Source: an uncultured Oscillospiraceae bacterium (lineage in GTDB: Bacteria; Bacillota; Clostridia; Oscillospirales; Oscillospiraceae). From it: a stretch of DNA of 64,000 nt. The position numbers and the translations under genes were made by a program. Below the pieces are notes generated by a model. That model made no database searches, was not told where the DNA came from, and was given only the letters and a program-made list of their open reading frames with translations. Below are positions 29,448-38,007 of this stretch, piece after piece; the stretch's first letter is position 1; the number at the start of each line of letters is the position of its first letter. The DNA lies in assembly GCA_910588045.1 (NCBI GenBank), contig CAJUPS010000001.1:124001-188000 (forward strand). Direction: 5' to 3'.

Positions 29448-30335
29448 ATGAAACATCCTGTTTTTACCGGGTCCTGCACGGCCCTCGTCACCCCCTTTGC
29501 CGACGACCGCTCCATCGACTTCACCGCCCTGCGAAAGCTGCTGGACTTCCAGTTGGAGAACGGCACCGACGCCATCGTGGTCTGCGGCACCACCGGCGAG
29601 GCTGCCGCCATGAGCTATGTGGAGCGGATGCGTGCAATCGAGACCGTGGTCCGCCACGTGGACAGCAGAATCCCCGTCATCGCAGGCACCGGCTCCAACA
29701 ACACGGAAAACGCCATTACCCTGTCCAAGGACGCCGCCCTGGCGGGGGTGGACGCCCTGCTGGTGGTGACGCCCTTCTACAACAAGGCCACCCAGACCGG
29801 ACTCGTCCGCCACTATACCGCCATCGCCGATGCGGTGACAAAGCCGCTGATCCTCTACCACGTGCCCTCCCGTACGGGGGTGAAGTGCACTGCTGAGACA
29901 TACGCCGCGCTGGCGAAGCACCCCAACATTGTGGGCGTGAAGGAGGCCGGGGGTGACCTGGCCCTGGTCCAGAAGACCCGGGAGCTGTGTCCGGAGGACT
30001 TCTCCATCTGGTCCGGCAACGACGACGAGACCGCCCCCATGATGCTCTTCGGCGGCAAGGGGGTCATCTCTGTGGCGGCCAACATCGTGCCGCAGGAGAT
30101 GCACGAGTTGACGGCGGCCTGCCTGGCGGGGGACTTTGTGAGCGCCGGGAGGATGCAGCTGCGGCTGCGGAAGCTCTGCGAGGCCCTGTTCTGGGAGGTC
30201 AACCCCATCCCCGTCAAGACCGCTCTGGCGATGATGGGACACTGCCGGGAGGTCTTCCGGCTTCCGATGTGCGAGATGGAACCGGAGAACCGGGAGAGGC
30301 TGAAGGGCGTGCTGGAGGAGTACGGGCTGATTTAA
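29448..30335 (+). CDS. dapA: 4-hydroxy-tetrahydrodipicolinate synthase
   Basis: 295 residues, normal length. Class I aldolase fold with GTTGEAA near residue 45, catalytic Tyr in LYHVPSRTG and Schiff-base Lys in VGVKEAGGDL. It condenses pyruvate with aspartate semialdehyde, the first step to lysine and meso-DAP for cell wall. The usual LYNVPGRT reads LYHVPSRT here (two substitutions beside the Tyr). CAGGAGG ribosome site. Followed by an acetyltransferase after 30 bases. Confidence 0.94.
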   Translation: MKHPVFTGSCTALVTPFADDRSIDFTALRKLLDFQLENGTDAIVVCGTTGEAAAMSYVERMRAIETVVRHVDSRIPVIAGTGSNNTENAITLSKDAALAGVDALLVVTPFYNKATQTGLVRHYTAIADAVTKPLILYHVPSRTGVKCTAETYAALAKHPNIVGVKEAGGDLALVQKTRELCPEDFSIWSGNDDETAPMMLFGGKGVISVAANIVPQEMHELTAACLAGDFVSAGRMQLRLRKLCEALFWEVNPIPVKTALAMMGHCREVFRLPMCEMEPENRERLKGVLEEYGLI

Positions 30336-30365
30336 GAAAACAGTACATAAGATGGAGGAAACTAT

Positions 30366-30800
30366 ATGATTCTTCACACCGGGAAGAGGGATATAGCCGC
30401 CGTCGCCTGGTTGGCTGCGCAGCTGTTCCACTGTACAGAGGATGAACTGACGAGGGAATTTGATGCGCTGATTCCTTCTGAGGAGTGCGCGGTCTTTCTG
30501 CTTGCATTGGAGGACCGTCCCGCCGGATTTGCTCAGTGCCAGCTGCGGCACGATTACGTGGAAGGGACCGAAAGCAGTCCCGTGGGCTATCTGGAGGGCA
30601 TTTTCATCCTGCCGGAGTACCGGCATCAGGGCCATGCACGGGCGCTGCTGGACCGCTGCGAACAATGGGCCAGGGAAAAGGGCTGTACGGAGTTCGCCAG
30701 CGACTGCGAGCTGGGCAATAAGGCCAGTCTGGCTTTTCATCTGCGCATGGGTTTCTCGGAGGTGAACCGGATTATCTGCTTCGCCAAACATCTGCCTTGA
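30366..30800 (+). CDS. GNAT acetyltransferase resembling aminoglycoside 6'-N-acetyltransferases
   Basis: 144 residues. The segment FAQCQLRHDYVEGTESSPV then GYLEGIFILPEYR, and the later EFASDCELGNKASLAFHLRM, closely follow the AAC(6')-I family. R/Q-x-x-G-x-A (RHQGHA) is the acetyl-CoA loop. AAC(6') enzymes acetylate aminoglycosides such as kanamycin and tobramycin; chromosomal members may have other natural substrates. Behind dapA by 30 bases with a TGGAGG ribosome site, so probably read with it. Resistance is not proven by sequence. Confidence 0.8.
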   Translation: MILHTGKRDIAAVAWLAAQLFHCTEDELTREFDALIPSEECAVFLLALEDRPAGFAQCQLRHDYVEGTESSPVGYLEGIFILPEYRHQGHARALLDRCEQWAREKGCTEFASDCELGNKASLAFHLRMGFSEVNRIICFAKHLP

Positions 30801-30825
30801 CAGGCTCCCTTTCCTATGCTAGAAT
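30797..30825 (+). promoter_or_regulatory. Promoter of the second acetyltransferase
   Basis: TTGACA (30797-30802), 17 bases, TAGAAT (30820-30825). The -35 overlaps the stop codon of the AAC(6')-like gene, so the next gene has its own transcription start. Confidence 0.8.
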
Positions 30826-30853
30826 GGCGAAAAATGCAGGAAGAGGCCATGTT

Positions 30854-31393
30854 ATGGGTGAAAACATCCAGTTACAGGAAGATCCCCGGTTTCAGGTTCA
30901 CCCCATGATGTCCCCGGCGGATCGGGAGGGGCGGGCGTTTGTCCACTACACAGCCTGGAAAGAGACATATACCGGATTGATGCCGGAGGGCATCCTTGCG
31001 GCGCATACCCTGGAACGGTGCCGGGAACGCGCGGAAAAGTGCGGCCTGGACGGCAACTTCGTTGTCTTGGACCGGGAAAACGGCGACCGGGTGGCGGGGT
31101 TTGCCACGGTCTACCCCCGTGCGCGGGACTTCGTGTCCGTACCGGACGCGGGCGAAATCGGTGCGCTGTATGTTTTGCGGGAGTACCAGGGGCTGGGGTT
31201 GGGCAGAATGCTGATGGAGCACTGTCTGGCCTGCCTCCACCGTCCCAGAGCGGCTCTGTTCGTGCTGGAGGGCAACGAGAAGGCCATCGGGTTCTATAAG
31301 CACATGGGGTTCCGGCTGACCGGGCAGGTCGTGGAGCAGCAAATCGCCGGTGCGGCAATCACCGAGCTGGAGATGGTTCTGGAACGGGAGTAA
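30854..31393 (+). CDS. GNAT-family N-acetyltransferase
   Basis: 179 residues. GNAT core: strand EIGALYVLREYQGLGLGRMLM with the acetyl-CoA loop Q-x-x-G-x-G, then LFVLEGNEKAIGFYKHMGF. The N-terminal AWKETYTGLMPE is common in GNATs of the RimI/YjaB type found in gut Firmicutes. ATG 30854 is used because the promoter's start point (about 30832) excludes the earlier in-frame codons. Substrate unknown. Own promoter and terminator. Confidence 0.85.
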   Translation: MGENIQLQEDPRFQVHPMMSPADREGRAFVHYTAWKETYTGLMPEGILAAHTLERCRERAEKCGLDGNFVVLDRENGDRVAGFATVYPRARDFVSVPDAGEIGALYVLREYQGLGLGRMLMEHCLACLHRPRAALFVLEGNEKAIGFYKHMGFRLTGQVVEQQIAGAAITELEMVLERE

Positions 31394-31404
31394 TAGATAA
31401 ACTG

Positions 31405-31434
31405 GGCCAGGGACTTACGTCCCTGGCCTTAAAG
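31405..31434 (+). terminator. Terminator after the GNAT gene
   Basis: GGCCAGGGA/TCCCTGGCC stem (31405-31413 with 31420-31428), CTTACG loop, followed by TTAAAGTTTTC. Confidence 0.6.
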
Positions 31435-31472
31435 TTTTCTTTTGATACTTTTCTTGTTCACAAGAAAAGTAT
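31431..31472 (-). repeat. Dispersed hairpin repeat, family A, copy 3 (degenerate)
   Basis: Arms ATACTTTTCTTG (31445-31456) and complement (31461-31472), loop TTCA; on the minus strand it continues into CAAAAGAAAACTTT, a variant of the CAAAAAGAACTTT tail. Sits 6 bases past the antiporter stop, so it may also end that transcript. Confidence 0.65.
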
Positions 31473-31478
31473 GACTGC

Positions 31479-32438
31479 CTATGCGCAGCAGGTCAGCGCT
31501 ACATATCCGCCGTATACTGCCAGCAGTGCGACCCCCTGCCACCGCCGGAAGCGAGCAGTGACCATGGCGGGGATGACCGCGATGGCGCCCACCAGCAGAC
31601 AGGCGGGGATGTCGATGCGGGCCGAGGCCGCCGACACCGGCAGCGTCTGTCCGGAAATCAGCGCACTGACCGGAAGGATCATGGTTAAGTCCAGGATGTT
31701 GGCTCCCAGGATGTTCCCCACCGATAGGGCGGACTGCTTCTTGACGATGGCCGTCACGGTGGTCACCAGCTCCGGCAGGGACGTCCCGATGGCCACGATG
31801 GTCACGCCGATGATCCGCTCCGAGACTCCCGCCAGACGCGCCAGGGCGCTGCCGCTGTCCACCAGCAGGTCCGCGCCCAGCATCACCGCAGCCGCGCCAA
31901 CGGAGAACTTCAGGCACTGAAACAGGACCGCCCGCTTCCGGGGATGCTCCCACACCGGGCCCAGATCCCCGCCGCAGCGCATGGAGCGCCGGGCGCCGTG
32001 GAGGTTCTCGTATGTAAAGGCCGCGAAAACACCCACCAGGGGCAGGGAGAGGGCCAGGTCCACCCCGCCCCTTCCTCCGCCCCAGGCCAGAAGCCCGGCG
32101 GCGCCCAGCATCAGCAGGGATTTGAACAGGTAGTCCCCCCGACGGATTTTTACCGGCATACAGATGATGGAGATGGCCATAATTAGCCCCAGGTTGGCGG
32201 TGACGCTGCCCACGGCGTTGCCCACCGCCATGTCCGCCTTGCCCTGACTGGCCGCCATGACGGACACCAGCAGCTCCGGCAGCGTGGTGGCCAGGCTCAC
32301 GATGGTGGCCCCTACGATCAGCTTCGGAATGCCGCTGACCTCCGCAATCCAGGAGGCCGCGTCCACAAACCAGTCCCCGCCTTTCACAATCAAGATGATT
32401 CCCGCCAGGAAGATCATACACAGCATCGCCAGTTCCAT
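31479..32438 (-). CDS. Calcium/sodium antiporter (CaCA family, YrbG-like)
   Basis: 319 residues, ten or so hydrophobic segments. The duplicated alpha repeats of Ca2+/cation exchangers are clear: SLATTLPELLVSVMAAS with VGNAVGSVTANLGLI in the first half, and AIGTSLPELVTTVTAIV with VGNILGANILDLTMI in the second, including the ion-binding Glu in each PE. Exports Ca2+ in exchange for Na+ or H+. Start ATG 32438 has GGGGAG at eight bases. Appears monocistronic. Confidence 0.92.
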   Translation of the reverse strand: MELAMLCMIFLAGIILIVKGGDWFVDAASWIAEVSGIPKLIVGATIVSLATTLPELLVSVMAASQGKADMAVGNAVGSVTANLGLIMAISIICMPVKIRRGDYLFKSLLMLGAAGLLAWGGGRGGVDLALSLPLVGVFAAFTYENLHGARRSMRCGGDLGPVWEHPRKRAVLFQCLKFSVGAAAVMLGADLLVDSGSALARLAGVSERIIGVTIVAIGTSLPELVTTVTAIVKKQSALSVGNILGANILDLTMILPVSALISGQTLPVSAASARIDIPACLLVGAIAVIPAMVTARFRRWQGVALLAVYGGYVALTCCA

Positions 32439-32524
32439 AGAAAGCTCCCCTTCCCGTTCACACACTTGCCCGTTTACCATACCATGCCCGGGGTGGGGAA
32501 TCGGTGCGGTTTCTGTCGGCGGGG

Positions 32525-32560
32525 AAAATTTTGCGGGGAAGAGCTAACGCCCTTCCCCGC
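32525..32560 (-). terminator. Terminator of the DUF4317/phosphotransferase operon
   Basis: Minus strand stem GCGGGGAAG/CTTCCCCGC (32552-32560 with 32533-32541), then AAAATTTTCCCC. Moderately convincing. Confidence 0.55.
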
Positions 32561-32579
32561 GCTCTGTCCTCCTTCTCTG

Positions 32580-33617
32580 CTACCTGCCAAGCGGCATCTC
32601 TTCCACCTGGTTGAGCCTCTGCCAGATCGTCTCCAGCCATTTTTTCGCCCCCTCTGTATCCCCACGGTGGAGCGCATTGGTCAGACTGTTCTCGTCCCAT
32701 CGGATGTCGGAACTCCAAAATCCGTCAATCAACGCGAAGAGGTACGGATACCAACGCCTTTGCTCCTCCGAAAAGCGGCGGACGGAACCATATCCACACA
32801 AAAATGCGGCCAGGATTCTGTCTTCCCCTTCCATCCCCTCCGGATAGTCCATAAGCCTGGCCTCAAAGACGGCCTGCATGACGGCATCGCAAAACAGGTT
32901 GTTATCCCCACAGCGGTTGAAGTCAAATACCCCGATTTCGCCGGAGGGGGTCTGATACAGGTTGCAGTTGCTGATGTCCCCCTGCACCGCATACCTGGGC
33001 TGCCTGGCAAGGGGCGTCAGGATTTCCCGATATGCGTGATACCGCTGCAAAATCTGCTCATACAGGGGCTTTTCCCCGTCGCCCACGAGCGGCTCCAGAG
33101 ATGCAAAGGAGGCAAAATCAAACAGATCATTGGGCGCGAAGGGGTCAAACAGCACTTTGTTGGGGACGTGGAGACCGTTCTTTTCTGCAACATCGTGCAT
33201 ATTTGCCAGCAATTCGCCTGTTTTCCGGGCGACGGCGGGATCGACCGCCTTGAGCTCACCCTCCACAAACTGTTCCACCGTGACGATCACATCGTATCCG
33301 TTGATTTGGCACTGCCTGGCAAATGCTCCGTTTGACTTGTACTGCTGCGGCGTCAGGATGCCGCTTCTCCGAAGCTCGTCCGCAAAGCGGCACTGCATCT
33401 CCACTCCCTCCAGCGTGACGTCCGCCTCATTTTTGAAGCGGATCACCACCTGCGGACCGGAGGAAAGCTCCGCCTTTACAATGAGCCGCACCTCTTTTGA
33501 ACCGGGCTCGCCGTCCTCGTAGTCGTATCGCTGCAATTCGGACACAGACCTGATCTCTGAGGGAAGTCCGAAATCTCTTCGGATGTTGTCAAAATCCGAA
33601 TCGGCAGGTGCAAACAT
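32580..33617 (-). CDS. APH/choline-kinase-fold phosphotransferase
   Basis: 345 residues. The small-molecule kinase fold is marked by the catalytic loop VQGDISNCNLY (about 203-213) and the metal-binding GVFDFNRCG. The usual HGDLHxxN loop has Gln for His here, while the catalytic Asp and the Asn are kept. LVVEQFVEGE-like hinge and HDVAEKNGLH segments also fit. Family members phosphorylate choline, homoserine, fructosamines or aminoglycosides; no specific substrate can be assigned. Lies 42 bases after DUF4317, so the two are one transcript. Confidence 0.8.
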   Translation of the reverse strand: MFAPADSDFDNIRRDFGLPSEIRSVSELQRYDYEDGEPGSKEVRLIVKAELSSGPQVVIRFKNEADVTLEGVEMQCRFADELRRSGILTPQQYKSNGAFARQCQINGYDVIVTVEQFVEGELKAVDPAVARKTGELLANMHDVAEKNGLHVPNKVLFDPFAPNDLFDFASFASLEPLVGDGEKPLYEQILQRYHAYREILTPLARQPRYAVQGDISNCNLYQTPSGEIGVFDFNRCGDNNLFCDAVMQAVFEARLMDYPEGMEGEDRILAAFLCGYGSVRRFSEEQRRWYPYLFALIDGFWSSDIRWDENSLTNALHRGDTEGAKKWLETIWQRLNQVEEMPLGR

Positions 33618-33659
33618 AACAAAAGTCCTTTCCTTTATGGGGCTCTTCGGAGAATGGCA

Positions 33660-34805
33660 TCACTCCGGATCCTCTTCCCCCGCCACGGACACCGGAAGAC
33701 CGTTGACCTCCACATCGCTGCCTGCGGGAATCAGTAGGTATTTCACCCCGTCGATCACCCTCGTCTCCACCAGATAGCTGCACGCGGGTTCCACGGTGAG
33801 GGTGACGTCCCCGGCCCGCACCTCAAAGCGCTTACTGTCAATCAGATTCTCCGGGTTCAGCGCCGCGTTCTCGCCGAAGCGCTCCGCGCACTCCCGCCGG
33901 AACGCCTCCGTCTGCTCCTGGGAGACCCCCTGGCGCAGAAGGATTTCCTCCACCTCCCCCGTGGTAACGACCAGAGGCTCGGGATCCTTGGTGTCCCGGT
34001 GCTCCTCGATTTTCTCCCGAAGCTGCTCATGGAGGGCCCGGACCACCTCCAGCTGGCAGCTCTCCGCCAGGGCCTCCGTCAGCGCCGACTCAAACGCCTC
34101 CCGCTGCTCCCCGGCGGACATAGGGGGCTCGGTGTGGAACACCGCGTCCAGGAAGTCCTGGTGCAGGTCCCCGGCGGACTTGGTGTAGAAGAGGACATTG
34201 TAGATGTTCGCCGCCCGGTCGTCAAAGGCCGGGAACAGGAACCCCAGCTCCGGCGGGGCCACGATCTGCTCCGGCGCGCAGCTGTGGAACTCGTTTTCTC
34301 CCGCGAAATACCCCAGCTCCAGCTTGCCGTCCTTCACGGGGCAGACGCCGCAGAGGATGTAGCGGTATACCGTGTCGGAGTCCCCCACCTCGCCGTCCTT
34401 GCCCCGGCTGGGCACGTCGTAGGCGTCGTAGGCCAGCAGGATGACATAGTTCACATCCCTCATATCCAGGGCGTCAATGACCTTGCGGTAGAACTCCTCC
34501 CGGATCTCCCCGCTCTTCAGCTCCGACTCCCGCAGGGCGGAGAGCAGGCGGTACTCGTCGCTGTCCATCACCTGCTCGGTGGAGAAGACGACGTCGATAA
34601 GGTTCTTCCCCAGGGAACCGGACATGGTCTTTTTCAGCAGGCCCAGGTACTTCTCCGCCTCCTGCTCGCTCATGCGGCCCAGGGATTCATCCAGATAGGA
34701 GATGATCTCCTTCTTACTGTTGACATAGCACCCATAGATGCACTTCACGGCGCACTTCTCCGGGCGGAGGCGGCGGCGCAGCTCGTTCACTTCTTTTTGG
34801 TTCAT
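33660..34805 (-). CDS. DUF4317 family protein
   Basis: 381 residues. MNQKEVNELRRRLRPEKCA, IYGCYVN, SGSLGKNLIDVVFST and LLAYDAYDVPSRGKDG match my memory of the DUF4317 family, common in gut Clostridia and without known function. No signal peptide or membrane segment; a charged helical stretch covers about 220-300. Shares a transcript with the downstream APH-fold kinase. GCGAGG precedes the ATG. Confidence 0.8.
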   Translation of the reverse strand: MNQKEVNELRRRLRPEKCAVKCIYGCYVNSKKEIISYLDESLGRMSEQEAEKYLGLLKKTMSGSLGKNLIDVVFSTEQVMDSDEYRLLSALRESELKSGEIREEFYRKVIDALDMRDVNYVILLAYDAYDVPSRGKDGEVGDSDTVYRYILCGVCPVKDGKLELGYFAGENEFHSCAPEQIVAPPELGFLFPAFDDRAANIYNVLFYTKSAGDLHQDFLDAVFHTEPPMSAGEQREAFESALTEALAESCQLEVVRALHEQLREKIEEHRDTKDPEPLVVTTGEVEEILLRQGVSQEQTEAFRRECAERFGENAALNPENLIDSKRFEVRAGDVTLTVEPACSYLVETRVIDGVKYLLIPAGSDVEVNGLPVSVAGEEDPE

Positions 34806-34906
34806 TTGGGTTGACCTCGCTTTTTGTGCAGGCTCGCCTCTGGGGAGGCGGCAAATATTTCCTCCCTATTGTACCGGAAACCGATGGAAAAAGCAATCCC
34901 GGAAAG

Positions 34907-34938
34907 CAAAAATCGGGAGGCCGCAGACACGGCCTCCC
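34907..34938 (-). terminator. MFS gene terminator
   Basis: Minus strand GGGAGGCCG/CGGCCTCCC with a TGTCTG loop, then GATTTTTG. Confidence 0.8.
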
Positions 34939-34950
34939 TTTCGGGCGGAA

Positions 34951-36204
34951 TTATACCTCCCGGTTGTATATCTTTTTGACGTCCTCCCTGCCCCGCCAGA
35001 TGAACAAATACACCGCGCCCAGGACCAGCGCGTTGGCCGCCAGCAGGATCGTTCTCTCAGGGAATACCTCCGCCAGGGCGCCGATGACCAGGCTTCCGGT
35101 GACGCTGCCCACGAAGCTGACCATCTGGAACATCCCGTTGAACCGCGCCCGCTTATTGTCCGGTATGTAGGACTGCATCGCCGCAGCACGGATAGTGTAG
35201 GAGGTCACCCCCAGCGCGCCGTCCAGGAAGAACCACGCCGCCATCAGGGGCACCGGCAGGAACAGCAGCGTCCCCGAGAGGACACTGATCGCCACGTAGA
35301 CAGAAAACGCGACGAAAAACTTTTTCTCCCTGGGGATGTGCAGCTTGTACTGTACCGCGCCGCCCAGCAGACGGCCCGCCGTCGTGAAGTTGCTCAAAAT
35401 GGAGTACAGCGCCGCCGCAGCCACCGGCCAGGCCGCAAATCTCGCGGCGTGATTCAGGAAGTATGGCAACTGGAGCTGCTCCGCACTTCCGGCAAAGTTG
35501 CTCGCCATGAAGTACAGGGCAATCATCAGCAGCCCACGCTCGCCCCGGATGTAGTCCAGCCCTTCCCGGATGTCCTTGCAGAATTGCCCGAAAGCGCTCG
35601 TCTCCTTGGGCGGTTCATCCATGTGGGTCTCCCGGCAGCGGACCGTGACCTCGAAGCAGGCGGCAATCAGAAAGCTGAGGGCATTGATGCCAAACAGGGA
35701 CGCAGCCCCTCCCATCTGATAGTAGATCACCGCCGCCAGCGGGCTTGCCAGGCCGGACAGGTCGATCAGCAGTCCGTAGACGGAGTACGCCTTCTGGAAG
35801 TTCCCCTCGGTGACGAGGTTTGGGTAAAAGCTGTCGAAGGCCACCATGTAGGTTCCGTCAATGACCCCGGTCAGGAAACTGACCGCCAATAGGCCGGGAT
35901 AACTGAACCACCCGCCCCGCAGCAGCAGGAACAGCAAGAAATATATCCCGGCGGACAGGAAGTCCAGGGCGTAGATCACCTTTTTCCGGCTCACGCGGTC
36001 CAGATACGGCCCCGCCACCACCGGACAGATCATCATGGGCAGCTGGAAGCTCAACGAGAACAGCATGTACAGGAAGGTAGAGCCCGTGTAGTCCAATATC
36101 AGCAAACTGAGGGCGAAATTGGACAATGCGTTTCCCACCAGAGAGATAAAGCTCCCTATTGCTATGACTGTGAAATCATAGGTCCACAGTGTTTGTCGTT
36201 TCAT
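34951..36204 (-). CDS. Major facilitator superfamily transporter
   Basis: 417 residues with about twelve hydrophobic segments. N-terminal GNALSNFALSLLILDYTGS and GPYLDRVSRKKVIYALD (loop 2-3 DRxxRK) follow the MFS/H+ antiporter pattern of macrolide/drug efflux proteins (MefA/enterobactin exporter type). Substrate unknown. AAAGGAG lies about twelve bases before the ATG. The 200 bases upstream hold no clear gene or strong promoter. Confidence 0.88.
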   Translation of the reverse strand: MKRQTLWTYDFTVIAIGSFISLVGNALSNFALSLLILDYTGSTFLYMLFSLSFQLPMMICPVVAGPYLDRVSRKKVIYALDFLSAGIYFLLFLLLRGGWFSYPGLLAVSFLTGVIDGTYMVAFDSFYPNLVTEGNFQKAYSVYGLLIDLSGLASPLAAVIYYQMGGAASLFGINALSFLIAACFEVTVRCRETHMDEPPKETSAFGQFCKDIREGLDYIRGERGLLMIALYFMASNFAGSAEQLQLPYFLNHAARFAAWPVAAAALYSILSNFTTAGRLLGGAVQYKLHIPREKKFFVAFSVYVAISVLSGTLLFLPVPLMAAWFFLDGALGVTSYTIRAAAMQSYIPDNKRARFNGMFQMVSFVGSVTGSLVIGALAEVFPERTILLAANALVLGAVYLFIWRGREDVKKIYNREV

Positions 36205-36404
36205 GTATCAAATTTTCTCCTTTACGTTGATTGTGATCCTCCGACATTTTCAAGCCGGACTCAAATATCAACAGTAAAATATCATTGCCGGAAACCATCC
36301 TTCTTTTTTGATCTGCGGGGAAATCATAAAATCAACATAAAGGCAAGCTTTAATTCATATATCGGACGCGGCCGCCCGAAAAATAATACCGGCGCTCCGG
36401 ATTT

Positions 36405-37031
36405 CTACAGAGGGCCGGGCTGAAACCTCTCCTCTTCTACCAAGACTTCGATGGTCCCGGCGGAGAGCTCGGTCACCTTCTCTTGGAAATCGTCCACGTC
36501 CTCCGACGGAAGGAGTACCGTCAGGAGCACGTCCGTCCCGAAATCCGCGTTCTCCACCACGCCGCCGCTCTTCTCCACCAGCAGGCGCATCCGCTCGTAG
36601 AGCGGGTACGGGCAGGGCACCGCCAGGACCGCCCACAGGCGCATCCGACTGATGCCCGCCGCGTCTAGGGTCAGCTTGGCCGTGCCGCCGTAGGCCCGCG
36701 TTAGCCCTCCGGCCCCCAGGAGGATGCCGCCGAAGTACCTGGTCACAACGCAGACTACGTTGGTGACCTCCTCCTTCAAAAACACGTTCAGCATGGGTTG
36801 GCCCGCCGTGCCCTGGGGCTCGCCGTCGTCGCCATAGCGGAGGATATTCCCCTCCCGGAGAACATAGCAGAAGCAGTGGTGCCGGGCGTCGTGGTAGCGC
36901 TTGCGGACCTCCTCGATCCGGGCGCGGGCCTCCTCCTCCGTCTCCACCCGCCAGAGCTGGCCGATGAAGCGGGAGCGTTTCTCCACCAATTCCGCCTCCC
37001 CGTAGCCCCGGGGAACCAGGTAACTGTCCAT
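36405..37031 (-). CDS. IMPACT/YigZ family protein
   Basis: 208 residues. The N-terminal IMPACT domain shows KKRSRFI-like EKRSRFIGQL, HHCFCYVL, DGEPQGTAGQPML and VTRYFGGILLGAGGLTRAY, all diagnostic for YigZ/YvyE. The C-terminal ~70 residues are the ferredoxin-fold YigZ domain. Its role in bacteria is uncertain (translation-associated in eukaryotic relatives). Its ATG shares one base with the acetyltransferase stop (TAATG), so it is translationally coupled. Confidence 0.93.
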   Translation of the reverse strand: MDSYLVPRGYGEAELVEKRSRFIGQLWRVETEEEARARIEEVRKRYHDARHHCFCYVLREGNILRYGDDGEPQGTAGQPMLNVFLKEEVTNVVCVVTRYFGGILLGAGGLTRAYGGTAKLTLDAAGISRMRLWAVLAVPCPYPLYERMRLLVEKSGGVVENADFGTDVLLTVLLPSEDVDDFQEKVTELSAGTIEVLVEEERFQPGPL

Positions 37032-37573
37032 TATTTGCCTCGTTTCTCCCACATTTCCCGGGTGATGAAGTAAAAGCAGGTGGGCCGGTCCGTGTAGAAC
37101 TCGTCCGACAGGTTCTCCGTGAAGGCATACCAGAACCCGGACTTCTCAATCACCCGCCGGGAGCGATGGTTCTCCCGGTAGTGGGTGCACCAGATCTCGT
37201 CCAGTCCCAGCTCCTCGAAGCCGTACCGCAGCAGCTCCGCCGCCACCTCCGACATCAGTCCCCTCCCCCAGTAGTCCGGCGACAGCGCATAGCCAATTTC
37301 GGAGGACCGGCCCTCATGGGCGGCGGCCCCCGGCATATGGGGCGCGACGAATCCGGCGGAGCCGATGACCCGGCCCGTCTCCCGGTCCACTACCGCGAAG
37401 ACATGGGGCGCAGCAAACACCGTGCGGATAATCTCCCGGCTTGCCTCCACGCTCTCGTGGGGCTTCCACCCCGCGATGGGGCCCACCCGGGGGTCCTGGG
37501 CGTAGGCGTACAGGTCCTCCGCGTCACCCTCGGTGAAGGGGCGGAGGATGGTGCGTTCTGTCTGTAATTCCAT
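37031..37573 (-). CDS. RimJ/RimL-type GNAT acetyltransferase
   Basis: 180 residues. ELQTERTILRPFTEGDAEDL is the classical start of RimJ/RimL proteins; IGYALSPDYWGRGLMSEVAA gives the acetyl-CoA loop and RENHRSRRVIEKSGF the C-terminal signature. These acetylate N-termini of ribosomal proteins or small molecules. Start at ATG 37573 with GGAGGGCTCCC upstream. The MITE-like element at 37607-37713 lies just before it. Confidence 0.9.
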   Translation of the reverse strand: MELQTERTILRPFTEGDAEDLYAYAQDPRVGPIAGWKPHESVEASREIIRTVFAAPHVFAVVDRETGRVIGSAGFVAPHMPGAAAHEGRSSEIGYALSPDYWGRGLMSEVAAELLRYGFEELGLDEIWCTHYRENHRSRRVIEKSGFWYAFTENLSDEFYTDRPTCFYFITREMWEKRGK

Positions 37574-37606
37574 GGGAGCCCTCCTGTATCTATATGTCCG
37601 CATAAT

Positions 37607-37713
37607 CCCGTAGGGGCGCACATCGTGCGCCCGCTATCTATCGACTGCCACACCGCTATGATAACACGTATCTGCCTTTCGGTTTACGGGCGCACAATGT
37701 GCGCCCCTACGGG
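37607..37713. mobile_element. MITE-like element, copy 1
   Basis: 107 bases bounded by perfect 16-base inverted termini CCCGTAGGGGCGCACA (37607-37622; complement 37698-37713). Each end is itself a palindrome around GGGCGCAC/GTGCGCCC. No coding capacity. Copy 2 is at 39563-39640. Ends 5 bases before the XRE stop codon. Confidence 0.75.
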
Positions 37714-37718
37714 TGCGG

Positions 37719-37925
37719 CTACCGTTCGTCGGTGCGGCCCGCCAGATAGTCCAGCGTGACACCAAAATGGTCGGCAAGGGCGCAGAAATAATCAAATCCC
37801 GGCTTTTGCTCTCCTGCTTCGTACCGTTGGTACTGCCGCAGGGTTATTCCAACAGCCTCCGCGACCTGCGTCTGGGTCTCACCAGCATTGAGCCGCAGAT
37901 CTTTCATTCTCTCGTGATATTCCAT
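37719..37925 (-). CDS. XRE-family helix-turn-helix regulator
   Basis: 68 residues. A single Cro/CI-type HTH (MKDLRLNAGETQTQVAEAVG, then LRQYQRYEAGEQKPGFD) and ALADHFGVTLDYLAG. ATG 37925 has AGAGG at seven bases; a longer upstream frame lacks a ribosome site. Divergent from a tiny gene with a consensus promoter that carries ATGWCTAAAAA sites, the probable target of this regulator. No toxin domain is visible beside it. Confidence 0.88.
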   Translation of the reverse strand: MEYHERMKDLRLNAGETQTQVAEAVGITLRQYQRYEAGEQKPGFDYFCALADHFGVTLDYLAGRTDER

Positions 37926-37936
37926 GAAGATACCTC

Positions 37937-37965
37937 TTGACATGACTAAAAATTCGCAGTATAAT
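37937..37965 (+). promoter_or_regulatory. Perfect-consensus promoter of the small divergent gene
   Basis: TTGACA (37937-37942), 17 bases, TATAAT (37960-37965): both hexamers exact. On the other strand TATACT (37958-37963) overlaps it and could serve the XRE gene. Confidence 0.88.
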
Positions 37966-37989
37966 TGGAATATGTCTAAAAAGTCATAT
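37942..37989. promoter_or_regulatory. Candidate XRE operators
   Basis: ATATGTCTAAAAAGTCATAT (37970-37989) is an imperfect palindrome directly after the -10. ATGACTAAAAAT (37942-37953), between -35 and -10, repeats its half-site. The position fits repression of both divergent genes. Binding by the XRE protein is inferred. Confidence 0.6.
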
Positions 37990-38007
37990 TTTGAAAGGAG
38001 ACCCAAA

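Noticed and set aside
36205..36404. Small gene or element upstream of the MFS gene
   Set aside because: AT-rich stretch with no start plus ribosome site and no strong hairpin; only a weak CCGG-type stem near 36388.
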